A stretch of DNA of 64,000 nt from Sporosarcina oncorhynchi (lineage in GTDB: Bacteria > Bacillota > Bacilli > Bacillales_A > Planococcaceae). Both the position numbers and the translations under genes were made by a program. The notes beneath the pieces are model-generated. The model was not told where the DNA came from. It made no database searches and was given only the letters and a program-made list of their open reading frames with translations. Shown here one piece after another: positions 55,698-64,000 of the stretch. The stretch spans positions 1,732,001-1,796,000 of the forward strand of contig NZ_CP129118.1 in the NCBI RefSeq assembly GCF_033304615.1. The letters are read 5' to 3'. Numbering within the stretch: position 1 is the stretch's first letter; each line of letters starts with the position of its first letter.

Positions 55698-57005
55698 TTA
55701 TTCGGTTATCATTCGTAAGATCAATTCAGGCTTTTTTTGCGCCTCTTTAGATATATGAATATGCTGTTGAATGAGTTTCATGGATTTTGAAACATCTTCT
55801 CTGTTCGAATGGATGACTGCAATCGTTTCCCCTTCTCGAACCGCATCGCCAATCTTTTTCTTAAGCATGATTCCGACCGCTAAATCAATGTCATCATCTT
55901 TCGTTTCCCGACCAGCTCCTAATACCATTGCTGCGACTCCGATCTCATCCGCTTCCATTTTCGAAACGAAACCTGTCGTCAATGCGGGAACATTAATTTC
56001 ATAGGTTGCAAAAGGCAATAAAGATGTGTCATGAATGATTTCACTATTGCCCCCTTGTGCATCGATCAATTCACCAAATAGCTTTAATGCTGACCCGTCT
56101 TCTATTACTTTTTCAAGTAATAGACGCGCTTCATCTATCGATTCTGCTTTGCCGCCCGCGACAACCATTTTGCTGCCAAGTACGAGACAGAGTTCTGTTA
56201 GATCTTCAGGCCCACGTCCTTGCAATGTTTCAATCGCTTCTTTCACTTCTAAGGCATTGCCAATCGCAAATCCGAGCGGCTGACTCATATCTGAGATGAC
56301 AGCCATCGTATTTCGTCCAACTTGTCTGCCAATTGAAACCATTGCATGCGCCAGAGCTTCTGCATCTTCAACCGTTTTCATGAATGCTCCGTCCCCCGTT
56401 TTCACATCGAGGACAATCGCGTCTGCCCCTGCTGCAATCTTCTTGCTCATAATCGAACTTGCAATAAGTGGAATGCTGTTAACGGTTGCTGTTACATCAC
56501 GCAATGAGTAAAGCTTCTTATCAGCAGGTGTTAAATTACCACTCTGGCCGATTACAGCTAGTTTCAAATCATTCACTTGTTTGACGAATTGTTCCTGCGT
56601 TAATTCAATATGGAATCCTTCAATTGCTTCCAGTTTATCCAGTGTTCCTCCGGTATGCCCCAATCCTCTTCCGCTCATTTTAGCTACAGGTACGCCGCAT
56701 GCCGCCACTAATGGAACTAATATTAATGTTGTCGTATCGCCGACCCCACCTGTAGAATGCTTATCGACTTTGACGCCGCTTATATCTGATAAGTCAATCT
56801 GATCACCGGATTCGACCATCGCCAGTGTCAAATTGCCTTGTTCTTCTGAAGACATTCCATTGAAGTAAATCGCCATCAACAAAGCACTTGCCTGATAATC
56901 AGGAATCGTCCCAGCAGTATAGCCATCGATAAAAAATGATATCTCTTCTTTAGATAGTCTTTCCCCGTCTCTTTTCTTCTCAATAATGTCAACCATTCTG
57001 AACAC
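55698..57005 (-). CDS. pdp: Pyrimidine-nucleoside phosphorylase
   Basis: Pdp (435 residues) cleaves thymidine and uridine with phosphate for nucleoside salvage. The glycosyltransferase 3 family block [20 protein letters not shown] is near 109-128, and the KHSTGGVGD phosphate loop near 80-88. GTG 57005 is preferred: it is about ten bases past AAAGG and gives an [11 protein letters not shown]-terminus like homologues; a GTG at 57014 overlaps the deoB stop (GTGA). It follows deoB, so ribose/deoxyribose phosphates are handled together. Confidence 0.93.
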   Translation of the reverse strand: MFRMVDIIEKKRDGERLSKEEISFFIDGYTAGTIPDYQASALLMAIYFNGMSSEEQGNLTLAMVESGDQIDLSDISGVKVDKHSTGGVGDTTTLILVPLVAACGVPVAKMSGRGLGHTGGTLDKLEAIEGFHIELTQEQFVKQVNDLKLAVIGQSGNLTPADKKLYSLRDVTATVNSIPLIASSIMSKKIAAGADAIVLDVKTGDGAFMKTVEDAEALAHAMVSIGRQVGRNTMAVISDMSQPLGFAIGNALEVKEAIETLQGRGPEDLTELCLVLGSKMVVAGGKAESIDEARLLLEKVIEDGSALKLFGELIDAQGGNSEIIHDTSLLPFATYEINVPALTTGFVSKMEADEIGVAAMVLGAGRETKDDDIDLAVGIMLKKKIGDAVREGETIAVIHSNREDVSKSMKLIQQHIHISKEAQKKPELILRMITE

Positions 57006-57010
57006 AGATA

Positions 57011-58204
57011 TCACACCTTTTCAATTAATGAACATAAAAAACTTTCTCCGAATTGCGGCATTTTGACAGCAAAGTTATCAGCAATTGTCGCTCCTAAATC
57101 AGAGAATGTCTTACGCAACGGCATTGAGCCACCTTTTTTAAATGATGGTGAATAGATGAGCAGCGGAACGAATTCACGGGTGTGATCGGTTCCACTATGG
57201 ACCGGGTCATTCCCATGATCTGCAGTGATGATAAGCAAATCATCCTCCCGTAGTGCCTGCATAATTTCAGGCAGACGTTCATCAAAATCTTGCAATGCAT
57301 TACCATAACCGATTGGATCTCTTCGGTGACCGTATAATGCGTCGAAATCAACAAGATTCGTAAAACTCATACCGTGAAAGTCAGATTTCATAACTTCCAG
57401 CAGTTTATCTACTCCATCCATATTGCTCACAGTACGTACTGATTCCGTGACGCCTTCTCCGTTGAAGATATCAGCGATTTTCCCTACAGCCAAGACATCG
57501 AATCCGGCATCCTTCATTTCATTCATGACTGTCCTATCAAATGGCTTTAATGCATAATCATGACGATTAGTCGTACGGATAAAGTTACCCGGTTCTCCCA
57601 CAAACGGTCTGGCAATGACACGACCTACCAGAAATTCAGGCTGCAAAGTGATTTCCCTTGCGATTTCACAGATTTCATATTGTTCTTCAATCGGGATAAT
57701 TCCCTCATGTGCTGCAATCTGAAGCACGGGATCAGCAGATGTGTATACGATGATTGCACCAGTCTTCATATGTTCTTCACCAAGTTCCTGGATAATTGCA
57801 GTACCACTTGCTGGTTTATTGCCAATGACTTTCCTGCCCGTACGAGTTTCCAATTCATCGATTAACTCCTGTGGGAATCCATTCGGATAGACTTTAAACG
57901 GCTTATCAATATTAAGCCCCATCATCTCCCAATGACCTGTCATTGTATCTTTTCCGACAGATGCTTCCTGCATTTTCCCGAAGAGGCCAATCGGATTTTC
58001 ATCAGGCGAAATGCCTTGGATTTCTTTAATGTTCGACAAGCCTAGACGACCCATATGTGGCATTTTCAAGCCGCCCATTGCTTCACCTATATGACCAAGG
58101 GTATCAGCTCCTAGATCACCGAATTGCTCTGCATCAGGTGCTTCACCGATTCCTACAGAATCCAAAACAATTAAATGTACCCGTTTGAAATTTTTCTGTT
58201 CCAT
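57011..58204 (-). CDS. deoB: Phosphopentomutase
   Basis: DeoB/Drm (397 residues) interconverts (deoxy)ribose 1- and 5-phosphates in nucleoside breakdown. It is an alkaline-phosphatase-superfamily metalloenzyme: metal ligands in [12 protein letters not shown] (near residue 13-24), KDTMTGHWE (near 93-101, with the phospho-acceptor Thr), and ITADHGNDP (near 325-333). ATG 58204 follows TTGGAGGG. In a row with xerD upstream and pdp downstream. Confidence 0.96.
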   Translation of the reverse strand: MEQKNFKRVHLIVLDSVGIGEAPDAEQFGDLGADTLGHIGEAMGGLKMPHMGRLGLSNIKEIQGISPDENPIGLFGKMQEASVGKDTMTGHWEMMGLNIDKPFKVYPNGFPQELIDELETRTGRKVIGNKPASGTAIIQELGEEHMKTGAIIVYTSADPVLQIAAHEGIIPIEEQYEICEIAREITLQPEFLVGRVIARPFVGEPGNFIRTTNRHDYALKPFDRTVMNEMKDAGFDVLAVGKIADIFNGEGVTESVRTVSNMDGVDKLLEVMKSDFHGMSFTNLVDFDALYGHRRDPIGYGNALQDFDERLPEIMQALREDDLLIITADHGNDPVHSGTDHTREFVPLLIYSPSFKKGGSMPLRKTFSDLGATIADNFAVKMPQFGESFLCSLIEKV

Positions 58205-58238
58205 GTGTATCCCTCCAATTTTTATCCATTCCATCACT

Positions 58239-59138
58239 TCATGCGCGCGGATGGAATTTCACATATACATCTTTCAGTCTAGACTTGCTGACATGGGTGT
58301 AAATCTGAGTAGTGGAAATGTCCGCATGTCCGAGCATTTCCTGAACCGCCCGTATATCGGCTCCGTTTTCAATCAGATGGGTTGCAAAAGAATGACGTAA
58401 GATATGTGGAGTCAATTCTTTATGTATACCCGCTTTCACTGCATATCCTCTAAGTATTTTCCAACATCCTTGACGGGTCAACCTTGATCCTCTCATATTC
58501 ACAAAAAAGGCGTCTGTACCGGGTTTATTGGCAACAAAGCTCGGTCGTGCATCTCTTGTATACACTGAACACGCTTTCACTGCTCCGCCACCTAGTGGAA
58601 TGATTCGTTCTTTGCCGCCTTTTCCAAAGACCCTCACAAACCCCATGGAAATGTGGACATCATCCATATTCAAACCAATTAGCTCACTGACGCGCATCCC
58701 TGTGCCGTACAACAGTTCTAAAAGTGCTATGTCACGTTTACCTTGAGGCTTGCCTTCTTCAGGAATCGAAATAAGTTTGTCCACTTCCGAAATAGATAGA
58801 ACTTCCGGGAGTTTTTGTTCAAGTTTCGGCATTTCCAAATGAACAGTAGGATCTTCAGTCGAAACTTTCTCACGCAACATGAACTGATGAAATGAACGGA
58901 TTGAAGAGATATGCCTGGCAATCGTTCGCGACGACTTACCCTCTTCTTTCATGCGGTGCAAATGATTCAGTATTGCAGATCTGTCAATTTGTGAAATTGT
59001 TTGTAAACCATTCTTTTCCATCGCATCAATATAATTATCGAGATCACGTTTATAGGAGAAAATAGTATTTTGAGATAGTTGACGTTCGATTTTCAGAAAG
59101 TGCACGTAATCTTCCAATGCAAATCGGGCATCCTTCAT
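58239..59138 (-). CDS. xerD: Site-specific tyrosine recombinase XerD
   Basis: XerD (299 residues) resolves chromosome dimers at dif with XerC. Catalytic residues are R149, K173, H245, R248, H271 and the nucleophile Y280. The SAM-like N-terminal domain (about 8-90) is intact. The start at 59138 has no ribosome site of its own; it overlaps the stop of a 7-codon ORF with a strong site (59135-59158). Downstream of fur, as in B. subtilis, but yqzK is absent. Confidence 0.94.
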   Translation of the reverse strand: MKDARFALEDYVHFLKIERQLSQNTIFSYKRDLDNYIDAMEKNGLQTISQIDRSAILNHLHRMKEEGKSSRTIARHISSIRSFHQFMLREKVSTEDPTVHLEMPKLEQKLPEVLSISEVDKLISIPEEGKPQGKRDIALLELLYGTGMRVSELIGLNMDDVHISMGFVRVFGKGGKERIIPLGGGAVKACSVYTRDARPSFVANKPGTDAFFVNMRGSRLTRQGCWKILRGYAVKAGIHKELTPHILRHSFATHLIENGADIRAVQEMLGHADISTTQIYTHVSKSRLKDVYVKFHPRA

Positions 59139-59158
59139 AGTAAATTGACGAAATGCAT
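59135..59158 (-). promoter_or_regulatory. Seven-codon micro-ORF coupled to xerD
   Basis: A micro-ORF (MHFVNLL and stop) begins with ATG 59158 behind AAAAAAGGAGAGAAGG and ends with TGA at 59135-59137, which overlaps the xerD ATG as ATGA. xerD lacks its own Shine-Dalgarno, so it is probably translated by termination-reinitiation. It may be a start-site relic of the missing yqzK gene. Confidence 0.45.
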
Positions 59159-59218
59159 ATCGCCTTCTCTCCTTTTTTTACAAATGACAAAAGGGACAGC
59201 GCTTCGCCATCCCCCATT

Positions 59219-59677
59219 TCACTTTTCATTGTTTGTTCCTGACGTTTTACAGTTTTGACAAATACCATGGAATGTTAACCAATGGTCTTTTACATTGAAG
59301 CCATAACGACTTTCGACAATTTTCTCAACGTCCCCTAAAAGGTCTTCTTGGATTTCAGCAACTTTTCCGCACTCGATACAGATGAGGTGATGATGGAAAC
59401 GCGATGCCCCTTCAGTTCGCAAATCATATCGGGATACACCGTCGCCAAAATTTATCTTATCGACAATTTTAAGTTCTGTTAATAATTCCAATGTACGATA
59501 GACTGTCGCAAGTCCTATTTCCGGTGCCTTCTCTTTTACGAGTAAAAACACATCTTCAGCACTTAAATGATCTTCCTCGTTTTCCAGAAGGACCATGACC
59601 GTAGCTTCCCGCTGAGGCGTCAACTTATAGCTGGCCCCGTGCAATTGCTTCTTGATCCGTTCAATCCGGCTTTCCAT
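59219..59677 (-). CDS. fur: Ferric uptake regulator Fur
   Basis: Fur (152 residues) is the iron-dependent repressor. It has an N-terminal winged helix (about 1-85, with GLATVYRTLELL as recognition helix) and a C-terminal metal/dimer domain. Structural zinc Cys are C100, C103, C140 and C143, with HHH at 95-97. Length and motif layout favour Fur over PerR or Zur, and its place next to xerD is as in B. subtilis. Confidence 0.92.
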   Translation of the reverse strand: MESRIERIKKQLHGASYKLTPQREATVMVLLENEEDHLSAEDVFLLVKEKAPEIGLATVYRTLELLTELKIVDKINFGDGVSRYDLRTEGASRFHHHLICIECGKVAEIQEDLLGDVEKIVESRYGFNVKDHWLTFHGICQNCKTSGTNNEK

Positions 59678-59762
59678 ACGACGCCCCCCTCAACACTGAA
59701 ACCATTATATCAAATGGTAGTTGAGTGTGACAACATAAAGGAAAGAGTTACATACATTTTGT

Positions 59763-60275
59763 TCAATTCACTAGTAGATGGAAGAGTGTCATTTCGACTA
59801 ATAAGATGATGGCATAGGCTGCTAGCAAGACTGGTACAGCTCTTAAATTCCGTTGTCTTCTCGATATTCTATTAAAATAAGGAGGACTCAGAACAGTGCA
59901 ATATACTAGAAACAAGAGGCAACCTAGCAGTTGAAACGGGAACCACCAGACCGTGTACACTAGTAGTGCCATCCCGGAAGCTAGCAAATAGGAAGATGAT
60001 AATCCAAAAATCACACACTTGACCGCACCGATTAAAAGAATTGCATGGCGCGTTTTATTGTTGAATGATAGTCCGAATGCCGTTAAAAAAAATAAGATTG
60101 TCGTCAATATAGGTTTTAACAGGCTTCCCTCTCCCGAAGACACGATTCGCGGATCAAAAAAAAGAATCCATTTTTCTGAAGCTTCCAGAGGTATCTCACG
60201 GAATAATAGTGCACCGCCGATATATCCTATAGACAATATGACGAATAGATGGATAAATGATAAAGAACGGACCAT
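59763..60275 (-). CDS. spoIIM: SpoIIM-like membrane protein (divergent)
   Basis: A 170-residue protein with about five transmembrane helices, in the place (between nudF and fur) where SpoIIM is found in B. subtilis. SpoIIM works with SpoIID and SpoIIP to thin septal peptidoglycan so engulfment can begin. The segment ILLIGAVKCVIFGLSSSYLLASG (residues split 78-100) resembles the family core. It is shorter than the usual 214 residues, and divergent, so the call rests partly on position. ATG 60275 follows AAGGTG. Confidence 0.6.
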   Translation of the reverse strand: MVRSLSFIHLFVILSIGYIGGALLFREIPLEASEKWILFFDPRIVSSGEGSLLKPILTTILFFLTAFGLSFNNKTRHAILLIGAVKCVIFGLSSSYLLASGMALLVYTVWWFPFQLLGCLLFLVYCTVLSPPYFNRISRRQRNLRAVPVLLAAYAIILLVEMTLFHLLVN

Positions 60276-60335
60276 AGGTTTCACCTTCACCTTCACATCG
60301 TTTGTTCATCGTATGCTTGTCCGTTCGAAAATAGC

Positions 60336-60881
60336 TCAAAAATCGAGAAGTTTTTCAGCATACAAAATCGCAAAGGCTGTTTTAGCATCATAGATTTGTT
60401 CTTCCTGAACCATTTGTTTTGCCTCTTCTATAGTGCATTCAAGGATGCGGATAAATTCGTCCTCATCACCAGGAGCGGGATTCTCTACTTTGTACAAATC
60501 ACGAGCCAAGTAAATATGAATGATTTCATTCGCAAATCCTGGTGATGTGGCAAACGATTGTATGTATGTGAATGCACGTGATCCATAACCGGTCTCCTCT
60601 TCAAGCTCACGGATAGCGGTCAACTCTTTATCTTCCCCCGGTTCAATTTTACCGGCGGGAATCTCGATTATGGAACGATTTAATGCTTTTCTGTATTGCT
60701 CTACAAATACGATTTTATTATCATCAGTAATGGCGAGGACCGCGACAGCTCCGGGATGATCAATTAGCTCCCTTAAAGCATGATTACCATCTGGCAACTC
60801 CACCTCTTCTAGTCTTAGTTCGATTACTCTGCCTTTATAGACATTCGTTGATGAAATTGTTTTTTCTTCAAATCGATTCAT
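60336..60881 (-). CDS. nudF: ADP-ribose pyrophosphatase, Nudix family
   Basis: A 181-residue Nudix hydrolase that splits ADP-ribose to AMP and ribose 5-phosphate. The complete Nudix box (GX5EX7REUXEEXGU) lies at about 77-99 as GKIEPGE..RELEEETGY. ATG 60881 follows AAGGAG eight bases away. Upstream of the spoIIM-like gene as in B. subtilis. Confidence 0.94.
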   Translation of the reverse strand: MNRFEEKTISSTNVYKGRVIELRLEEVELPDGNHALRELIDHPGAVAVLAITDDNKIVFVEQYRKALNRSIIEIPAGKIEPGEDKELTAIRELEEETGYGSRAFTYIQSFATSPGFANEIIHIYLARDLYKVENPAPGDEDEFIRILECTIEEAKQMVQEEQIYDAKTAFAILYAEKLLDF

Positions 60882-60983
60882 TTCCAACACTCCTTCATAA
60901 GTAGGTAAGTACTAATGCTTTCACTTTTCTAGGCATGATTGTACCATTAATAGTTAAGTTGACCAAAATACGGAGGTGCAATT

Positions 60984-61886
60984 ATGAAAAAAAGAGAGCT
61001 GGGAAACAGCGGCATGTTTGTATCGGAACTTGGACTAGGCTGTATGTCTTTACCTGAAAATCCAACTGAAGCAAAAAATATTATTGATGCAGCATTCGAG
61101 GCAGATATCAATTTCTTTGATACAGCTGACTTATATGCATCGGGAAATAACGAGTCAATCGTCGGAGAAGCTTTAAAGGGAAGACGTGATAAAGTCATTC
61201 TGTCTACGAAAGTAGGAAACCGGAGAATTCCGGGTCAGGATGGATGGACTTGGGATCCTTCCAAGCATCATATAATAGAAGCTGTAAAAGGCAGTTTAAA
61301 ACGGCTAGGCACTGATTATATCGATTTATATCAACTACACGGCGGCACAATGGAGGACGATGCGGATGAGGTGATTGATGCATTCGACAGCTTAAAAAAG
61401 GAAGGGCTCATTCGCCAATACGGAATCTCTTCTATCCGACCGAATGTTATCAGACGCTTCTTGGAAAAGAGTACGGCTGTATCAGTCATGATGCAATACA
61501 GTATGCTTGATCGCAGGCCAGAAGAATGGTTCTCTTCTATACAAAAGCATAATACATCCATATTAACCCGTGGCACATTGGCAAAAGGCTTGTTAACAGC
61601 TGAAGGAATTGGAAGACTGAAAAAAGCGAACGGATTTGCGGAATTCGGAAACGTCGAACTCCAAGAAACGTTAAAAATCATTCATCACCAATTCGAAGAT
61701 GTCCATGCTTCTGCTATCGCATTCAATCTACACAATGAGGCTGTTGCGTCGGCAATAGTTGGAGCAAGTTCAACAGGTCAACTTTTAGATTCGATTATCG
61801 CCTATGAGAAAAATGTCGATTCAAAGATGCTAGATGACATTTCCGCTGCTTTGGTCATTCATCAATATACGGAACATCGTCCGTAA
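60984..61886 (+). CDS. Aldo/keto reductase (YqkF-like)
   Basis: A 300-residue NADPH-dependent aldo/keto reductase. The catalytic tetrad is visible: D46, Y51, K76 and H119 (YQLHGG). C-terminal GASSTGQL binds the cofactor phosphate. Its physiological substrate is unknown. It is on the plus strand, divergent from nudF, with GGAGGTG before ATG 60984. Located where B. subtilis has yqkF. Confidence 0.9.
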   Translation: MKKRELGNSGMFVSELGLGCMSLPENPTEAKNIIDAAFEADINFFDTADLYASGNNESIVGEALKGRRDKVILSTKVGNRRIPGQDGWTWDPSKHHIIEAVKGSLKRLGTDYIDLYQLHGGTMEDDADEVIDAFDSLKKEGLIRQYGISSIRPNVIRRFLEKSTAVSVMMQYSMLDRRPEEWFSSIQKHNTSILTRGTLAKGLLTAEGIGRLKKANGFAEFGNVELQETLKIIHHQFEDVHASAIAFNLHNEAVASAIVGASSTGQLLDSIIAYEKNVDSKMLDDISAALVIHQYTEHRP

Positions 61887-62001
61887 CGGCCCATTACACT
61901 TCAGAAATATTTGTGTAACACAAACGTAATGATTAATTAAATCTTCGCCGGGTATCTAACAAGTAAGCTACATTAATTATAAAACTTGGAGGAGATCACA
62001 A

Positions 62002-62199
62002 ATGAAACTATTAACAGAAGATAAAAAATGGATGAAACTTGGAGCAGCAACATTCTTATCAGTCGGGCTTCTCGCAGCTTGTGGTGACGGCAAGGACGAT
62101 GTAGATGTAGATGTAGACAATAATCCGCCGGCAGATGTAGATGTAGACGTGGATGATGGTGTCGATGATGGAGTCGACATGGATGATGATAGTAAATAA
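62002..62199 (+). CDS. Small Asp-rich lipoprotein of unknown function
   Basis: A 65-residue predicted lipoprotein. A short charged N-terminus and a hydrophobic stretch lead to a lipobox LLAAC with C27. After it, nearly all residues are Asp, Val, Asn, Gly or Pro, with repeated DVDVD units encoded by GATGTA-type tandem codons. GGAGGAG precedes ATG 62002. It could bind cations such as Ca or simply be a spacer; no known family. It is not cut: the stop is followed by hairpins. Confidence 0.7.
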   Translation: MKLLTEDKKWMKLGAATFLSVGLLAACGDGKDDVDVDVDNNPPADVDVDVDDGVDDGVDMDDDSK

Positions 62200-62212
62200 T
62201 AGTTCTAGAAAT

Positions 62213-62235
62213 GCAGCCCCTTTTAAAGGGGCTGC
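62213..62235 (+). terminator. Hairpin after the lipoprotein gene
   Basis: A perfect 11-base stem GCAGCCCCTTT / AAAGGGGCTGC lies 13 bases past the lipoprotein stop. There is no T-run, so it may not terminate alone; a second strong hairpin follows within 14 bases. Confidence 0.55.
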
Positions 62236-62236
62236 G

Positions 62237-62351
62237 CAGACTGTAGACAAAAGGGATGGAAATCGAATTGATTTCCATCCCTTTTGTCTTATTTTACGCA
62301 TTTGGCTCATAAACGTTAGACTGACACGACGTTGATTTCCATTCCGGGCGG
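62237..62351. repeat. Intergenic repeat copy B, with terminator hairpin
   Basis: Near-identical to 36759-36871. Starts CAGACTGTAGACAAA, holds the terminator stem, and ends with TTCCGGGCGG. Unlike copy A it goes on into GACGCTTTCCGGGGGGC, a common continuation, before the IS begins at 62380. Confidence 0.9.
62249..62296 (+). terminator. Terminator after the lipoprotein gene (inside repeat copy B)
   Basis: Perfect stem AAAAGGGATGGAAATC / GATTTCCATCCCTTTT with a 5-base loop, extended by GAC/GTC pairs, then TTATTTTA. Same structure as the fer terminator. Confidence 0.85.
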
Positions 62352-62379
62352 ACGCTTTCCGGGGGGCTTGCCCTCAGCC

Positions 62380-63999
62380 CATAGCTGTCAACTTAAGATA
62401 AATGTGTGATTTTTCCGAAATGTTGGTATGTAATAATTACCAACAACTTTTGGAAAGGAGTTCTTTTCATGACTACATCTCAGACAACTCAACTTCTTGA
62501 ACAGCTTTTTGAAAGTATCCAACCAACACGTGTAGATGAAATTGCGAAGGAAACAGGTTTTATTAAAAGAAAGCGTCTCGTTACTGCAAGTGATTTTCTT
62601 GCCCTACTCTTTCAATTTCACGGGAACTTTGCAGGATGTTCTATTCAGGAACTCTGTTCAAAACTAGTCATTGAACAAGATATCCTGATCAGTAGAACTG
62701 CCCTAGATAAGAAGTTTACCCCAGAAGCCGCACTGTTTCTTCGACGCCTTGTCCAAGAGATTCTACATCATCAGTTCCTAGAACACGTTCCTACTCATTC
62801 TTCTGCAGACCCGTTCCCATTTCTAAGCATCCGCGTGCTTGATGCGACAGCTATCGAAGTACCAGATCATTTGAAAAAACGAGCCGTTAAAACAGAGCAG
62901 GAATCTGTGAAAATTCAATATGAGTACGATATCTTGTCAGGTAAAACTACGTTCTTAGATATTGATTTCCAACGTGTGAATGATACAAGAAAGGGTGCTG
63001 AACGTTTAGCTTACATCAACGACCATGATTTATGTTTGCAAGATTTGGGGTATTTCAGTTTTGAACAATTTGGCCAGATGCAGGAAAACGGAGGCTTTTT
63101 TATCACGAAGCTAAGAAATGATGCCTATCTGGCATTCAAAAACCCTTTTCCTGCTTATCATCAAAACGGAAAAGTGGTTCAAAGTAGCCTGTATCAACGA
63201 ATTGACCTGGTAAAGCTTTGTGAAAATCTAGAACCTGGTGAATATTTGGAGCTTGAGGGAGTTCATTTTGGTAGGGACTCCCATTTTCCAGCCCGTTGTA
63301 TTGTGTTTTCACACGATGAAACTCAACGGCAGCACCGCTTAAAAAAAATTCACCGGCGTACTACCAAATCCGGAAAGAAACCTAAGAAAGTTGTAAGTGA
63401 CCTGGCGGGCATAACAGTTTATATGACAAATCTGCCTGAATCCATTCCCGCAAAAAAGTTGGTAGAATTATATCGTTTGAGATGGCACGTCGAACTATGT
63501 TTTAAAACATGGAAATCCTACCTCGGTGTGGATCAATTCAAGGTGATGAAGAAAGAACGGTGGCTCTGTCATCTTTATGGAACACTTCTAGCAATCATCA
63601 TCAGCCAACTGATAGCTTATCAACTGCGTAATGTCATTTGGGATGAAGAACAGTTGGAAATCAGCGAGATGATCGCCGTACGCACTGTAGCCATAGAATT
63701 CTTGCCGAAGTTATATCGAATCTTTATCCACAAAAAGAGGGCGTTGAAGGACTTTTTGTGTCTGGCAATCAGGCTACTCATCAAAACTGCCCGAAAACCA
63801 AAGTCATCCAAAGGAACAGCCCTTCAACGCCTTCAATTCAATTAGAGAAAACAATCAACCCTCTCGCTAAAAAAGGAAAATTGTAGTCTCAACATCTCAA
63901 CAATTCAATTCCCCTAATTTCAAAGAGCAAACCTATTTTATCTTCAGTCCGGCTTAAATAATGGAAGATTTACTCCAAGTCCTTAAGTTGACAGCTATG
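62380..63999 (+). mobile_element. IS231-like insertion sequence (IS4 family)
   Basis: About 1620 bases bounded by inverted ends: CATAGCTGTCAACTTAAG at 62380-62397 and its exact complement at 63982-63999. One long transposase gene fills it. The ends and size resemble IS231 elements of the Bacillus group. The right end lies at the window border, so target-site duplication cannot be checked. The element sits in an intergenic repeat. Confidence 0.9.
62469..63845 (+). CDS. IS4-family transposase
   Basis: A 458-residue DDE transposase. The likely triad is D125 (RVLDATAIE), D192 (QDLGYF) and E342; the IS4 signature Y-(2)-R-(3)-E-(6)-K is met exactly by Y335, R338, E342 and K349. Length matches IS231 transposases. 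ATG 62469 follows AAAGGAG with eight-base spacing; the upstream reading from 62406 has no ribosome site. The frame is intact, so the IS is probably active or recently inserted. Confidence 0.93.
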   Translation: MTTSQTTQLLEQLFESIQPTRVDEIAKETGFIKRKRLVTASDFLALLFQFHGNFAGCSIQELCSKLVIEQDILISRTALDKKFTPEAALFLRRLVQEILHHQFLEHVPTHSSADPFPFLSIRVLDATAIEVPDHLKKRAVKTEQESVKIQYEYDILSGKTTFLDIDFQRVNDTRKGAERLAYINDHDLCLQDLGYFSFEQFGQMQENGGFFITKLRNDAYLAFKNPFPAYHQNGKVVQSSLYQRIDLVKLCENLEPGEYLELEGVHFGRDSHFPARCIVFSHDETQRQHRLKKIHRRTTKSGKKPKKVVSDLAGITVYMTNLPESIPAKKLVELYRLRWHVELCFKTWKSYLGVDQFKVMKKERWLCHLYGTLLAIIISQLIAYQLRNVIWDEEQLEISEMIAVRTVAIEFLPKLYRIFIHKKRALKDFLCLAIRLLIKTARKPKSSKGTALQRLQFN

Positions 64000-64000
64000 T

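Noticed and set aside
59050-59268. 72-codon frame overlapping xerD start and fur end
   Set aside because: It overlaps both real genes, has no ribosome site and no protein-like pattern; the well-conserved genes win.

Overview
The window is chromosomal DNA from a low-to-moderate GC, endospore-forming member of the Bacillales. It carries sporulation and germination genes (spoIVA, spoIIAA-spoIIAB-sigF, spoVAF, sleB-ypeB, a spoIIM-like gene), a menaquinol:cytochrome c reductase (qcrABC), a ResABCDE cluster, TRAP, and a bacillithiol-type reductase. Gene order follows the Bacillus subtilis dapB-to-fur backbone over almost the whole length. The losses at conserved positions, the GC-rich intergenic repeats and the protein divergence suggest a Planococcaceae relative such as Sporosarcina. 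That placement is inference, not proven by the sequence.

Layout. 1-7.7 kb: 3' part of dapB, ypjD, a divergent YitT-family gene, a zinc peptidase, ypjA, qcrCBA, ypiF-ypiB-ypiA. 7.7-19.4 kb: the aromatic/menaquinone supercluster (aroA, tyrA, hisC, aroH, aroB, aroC, cheR, ndk, hepT, menG, hepS, mtrB, folE, hbs). The trp operon that sits between aroH and hisC in B. subtilis is absent, although the trp regulator TRAP is kept. 19.4-19.8 kb: three tandem copies of a 120-bp hairpin-rich repeat, directly upstream of hbs. 19.9-30.4 kb: spoIVA, yphF, yphE, gpsA, der, an S1-domain gene, plsC-like, cmk, ypfA, ypeB, sleB. 30.5-36.7 kb: prsW, ypdA, ypbG-like, a LysM gene, recS, ypbB, and ferredoxin on the opposite strand. 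36.7-38.6 kb: a patchwork of intergenic repeats, a small gene remnant, and an FMN riboswitch with ribU. 38.6-50.7 kb: rsiX-sigX, resE-resD, resC-resB-resA, rluB, a D,D-carboxypeptidase, scpB-scpA, a DUF309 gene and ribT. 50.9-60.9 kb: a 35-codon membrane-peptide ORF, lysA, spoVAF, sigF-spoIIAB-spoIIAA, pdp-deoB-xerD, fur, spoIIM-like and nudF. 61-64 kb: an aldo/keto reductase, an Asp-rich lipoprotein, and an IS231-like insertion sequence whose right end coincides with the window end.

Most genes lie on the minus strand in tightly packed, often overlapping operons with good Shine-Dalgarno sites. The aro cluster makes chorismate and directs it to prephenate, tyrosine and phenylalanine; hepS/menG/hepT make menaquinone; qcrABC and resABC build and supply the cytochrome branch that ResDE controls. 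spoIIAA/AB/sigF is the forespore switch, and sleB/ypeB and spoVAF act at germination.

I found no convincing new multi-gene defence or metabolic system. The novel signals are regulatory and structural: the transcribed-looking repeat array before hbs, a word shared by three transcription terminators, a long repeat found twice (once invaded by the IS), an unlisted small membrane ORF overlapping lysA, and a micro-ORF overlapping xerD. I saw no rRNA, tRNA or CRISPR array.
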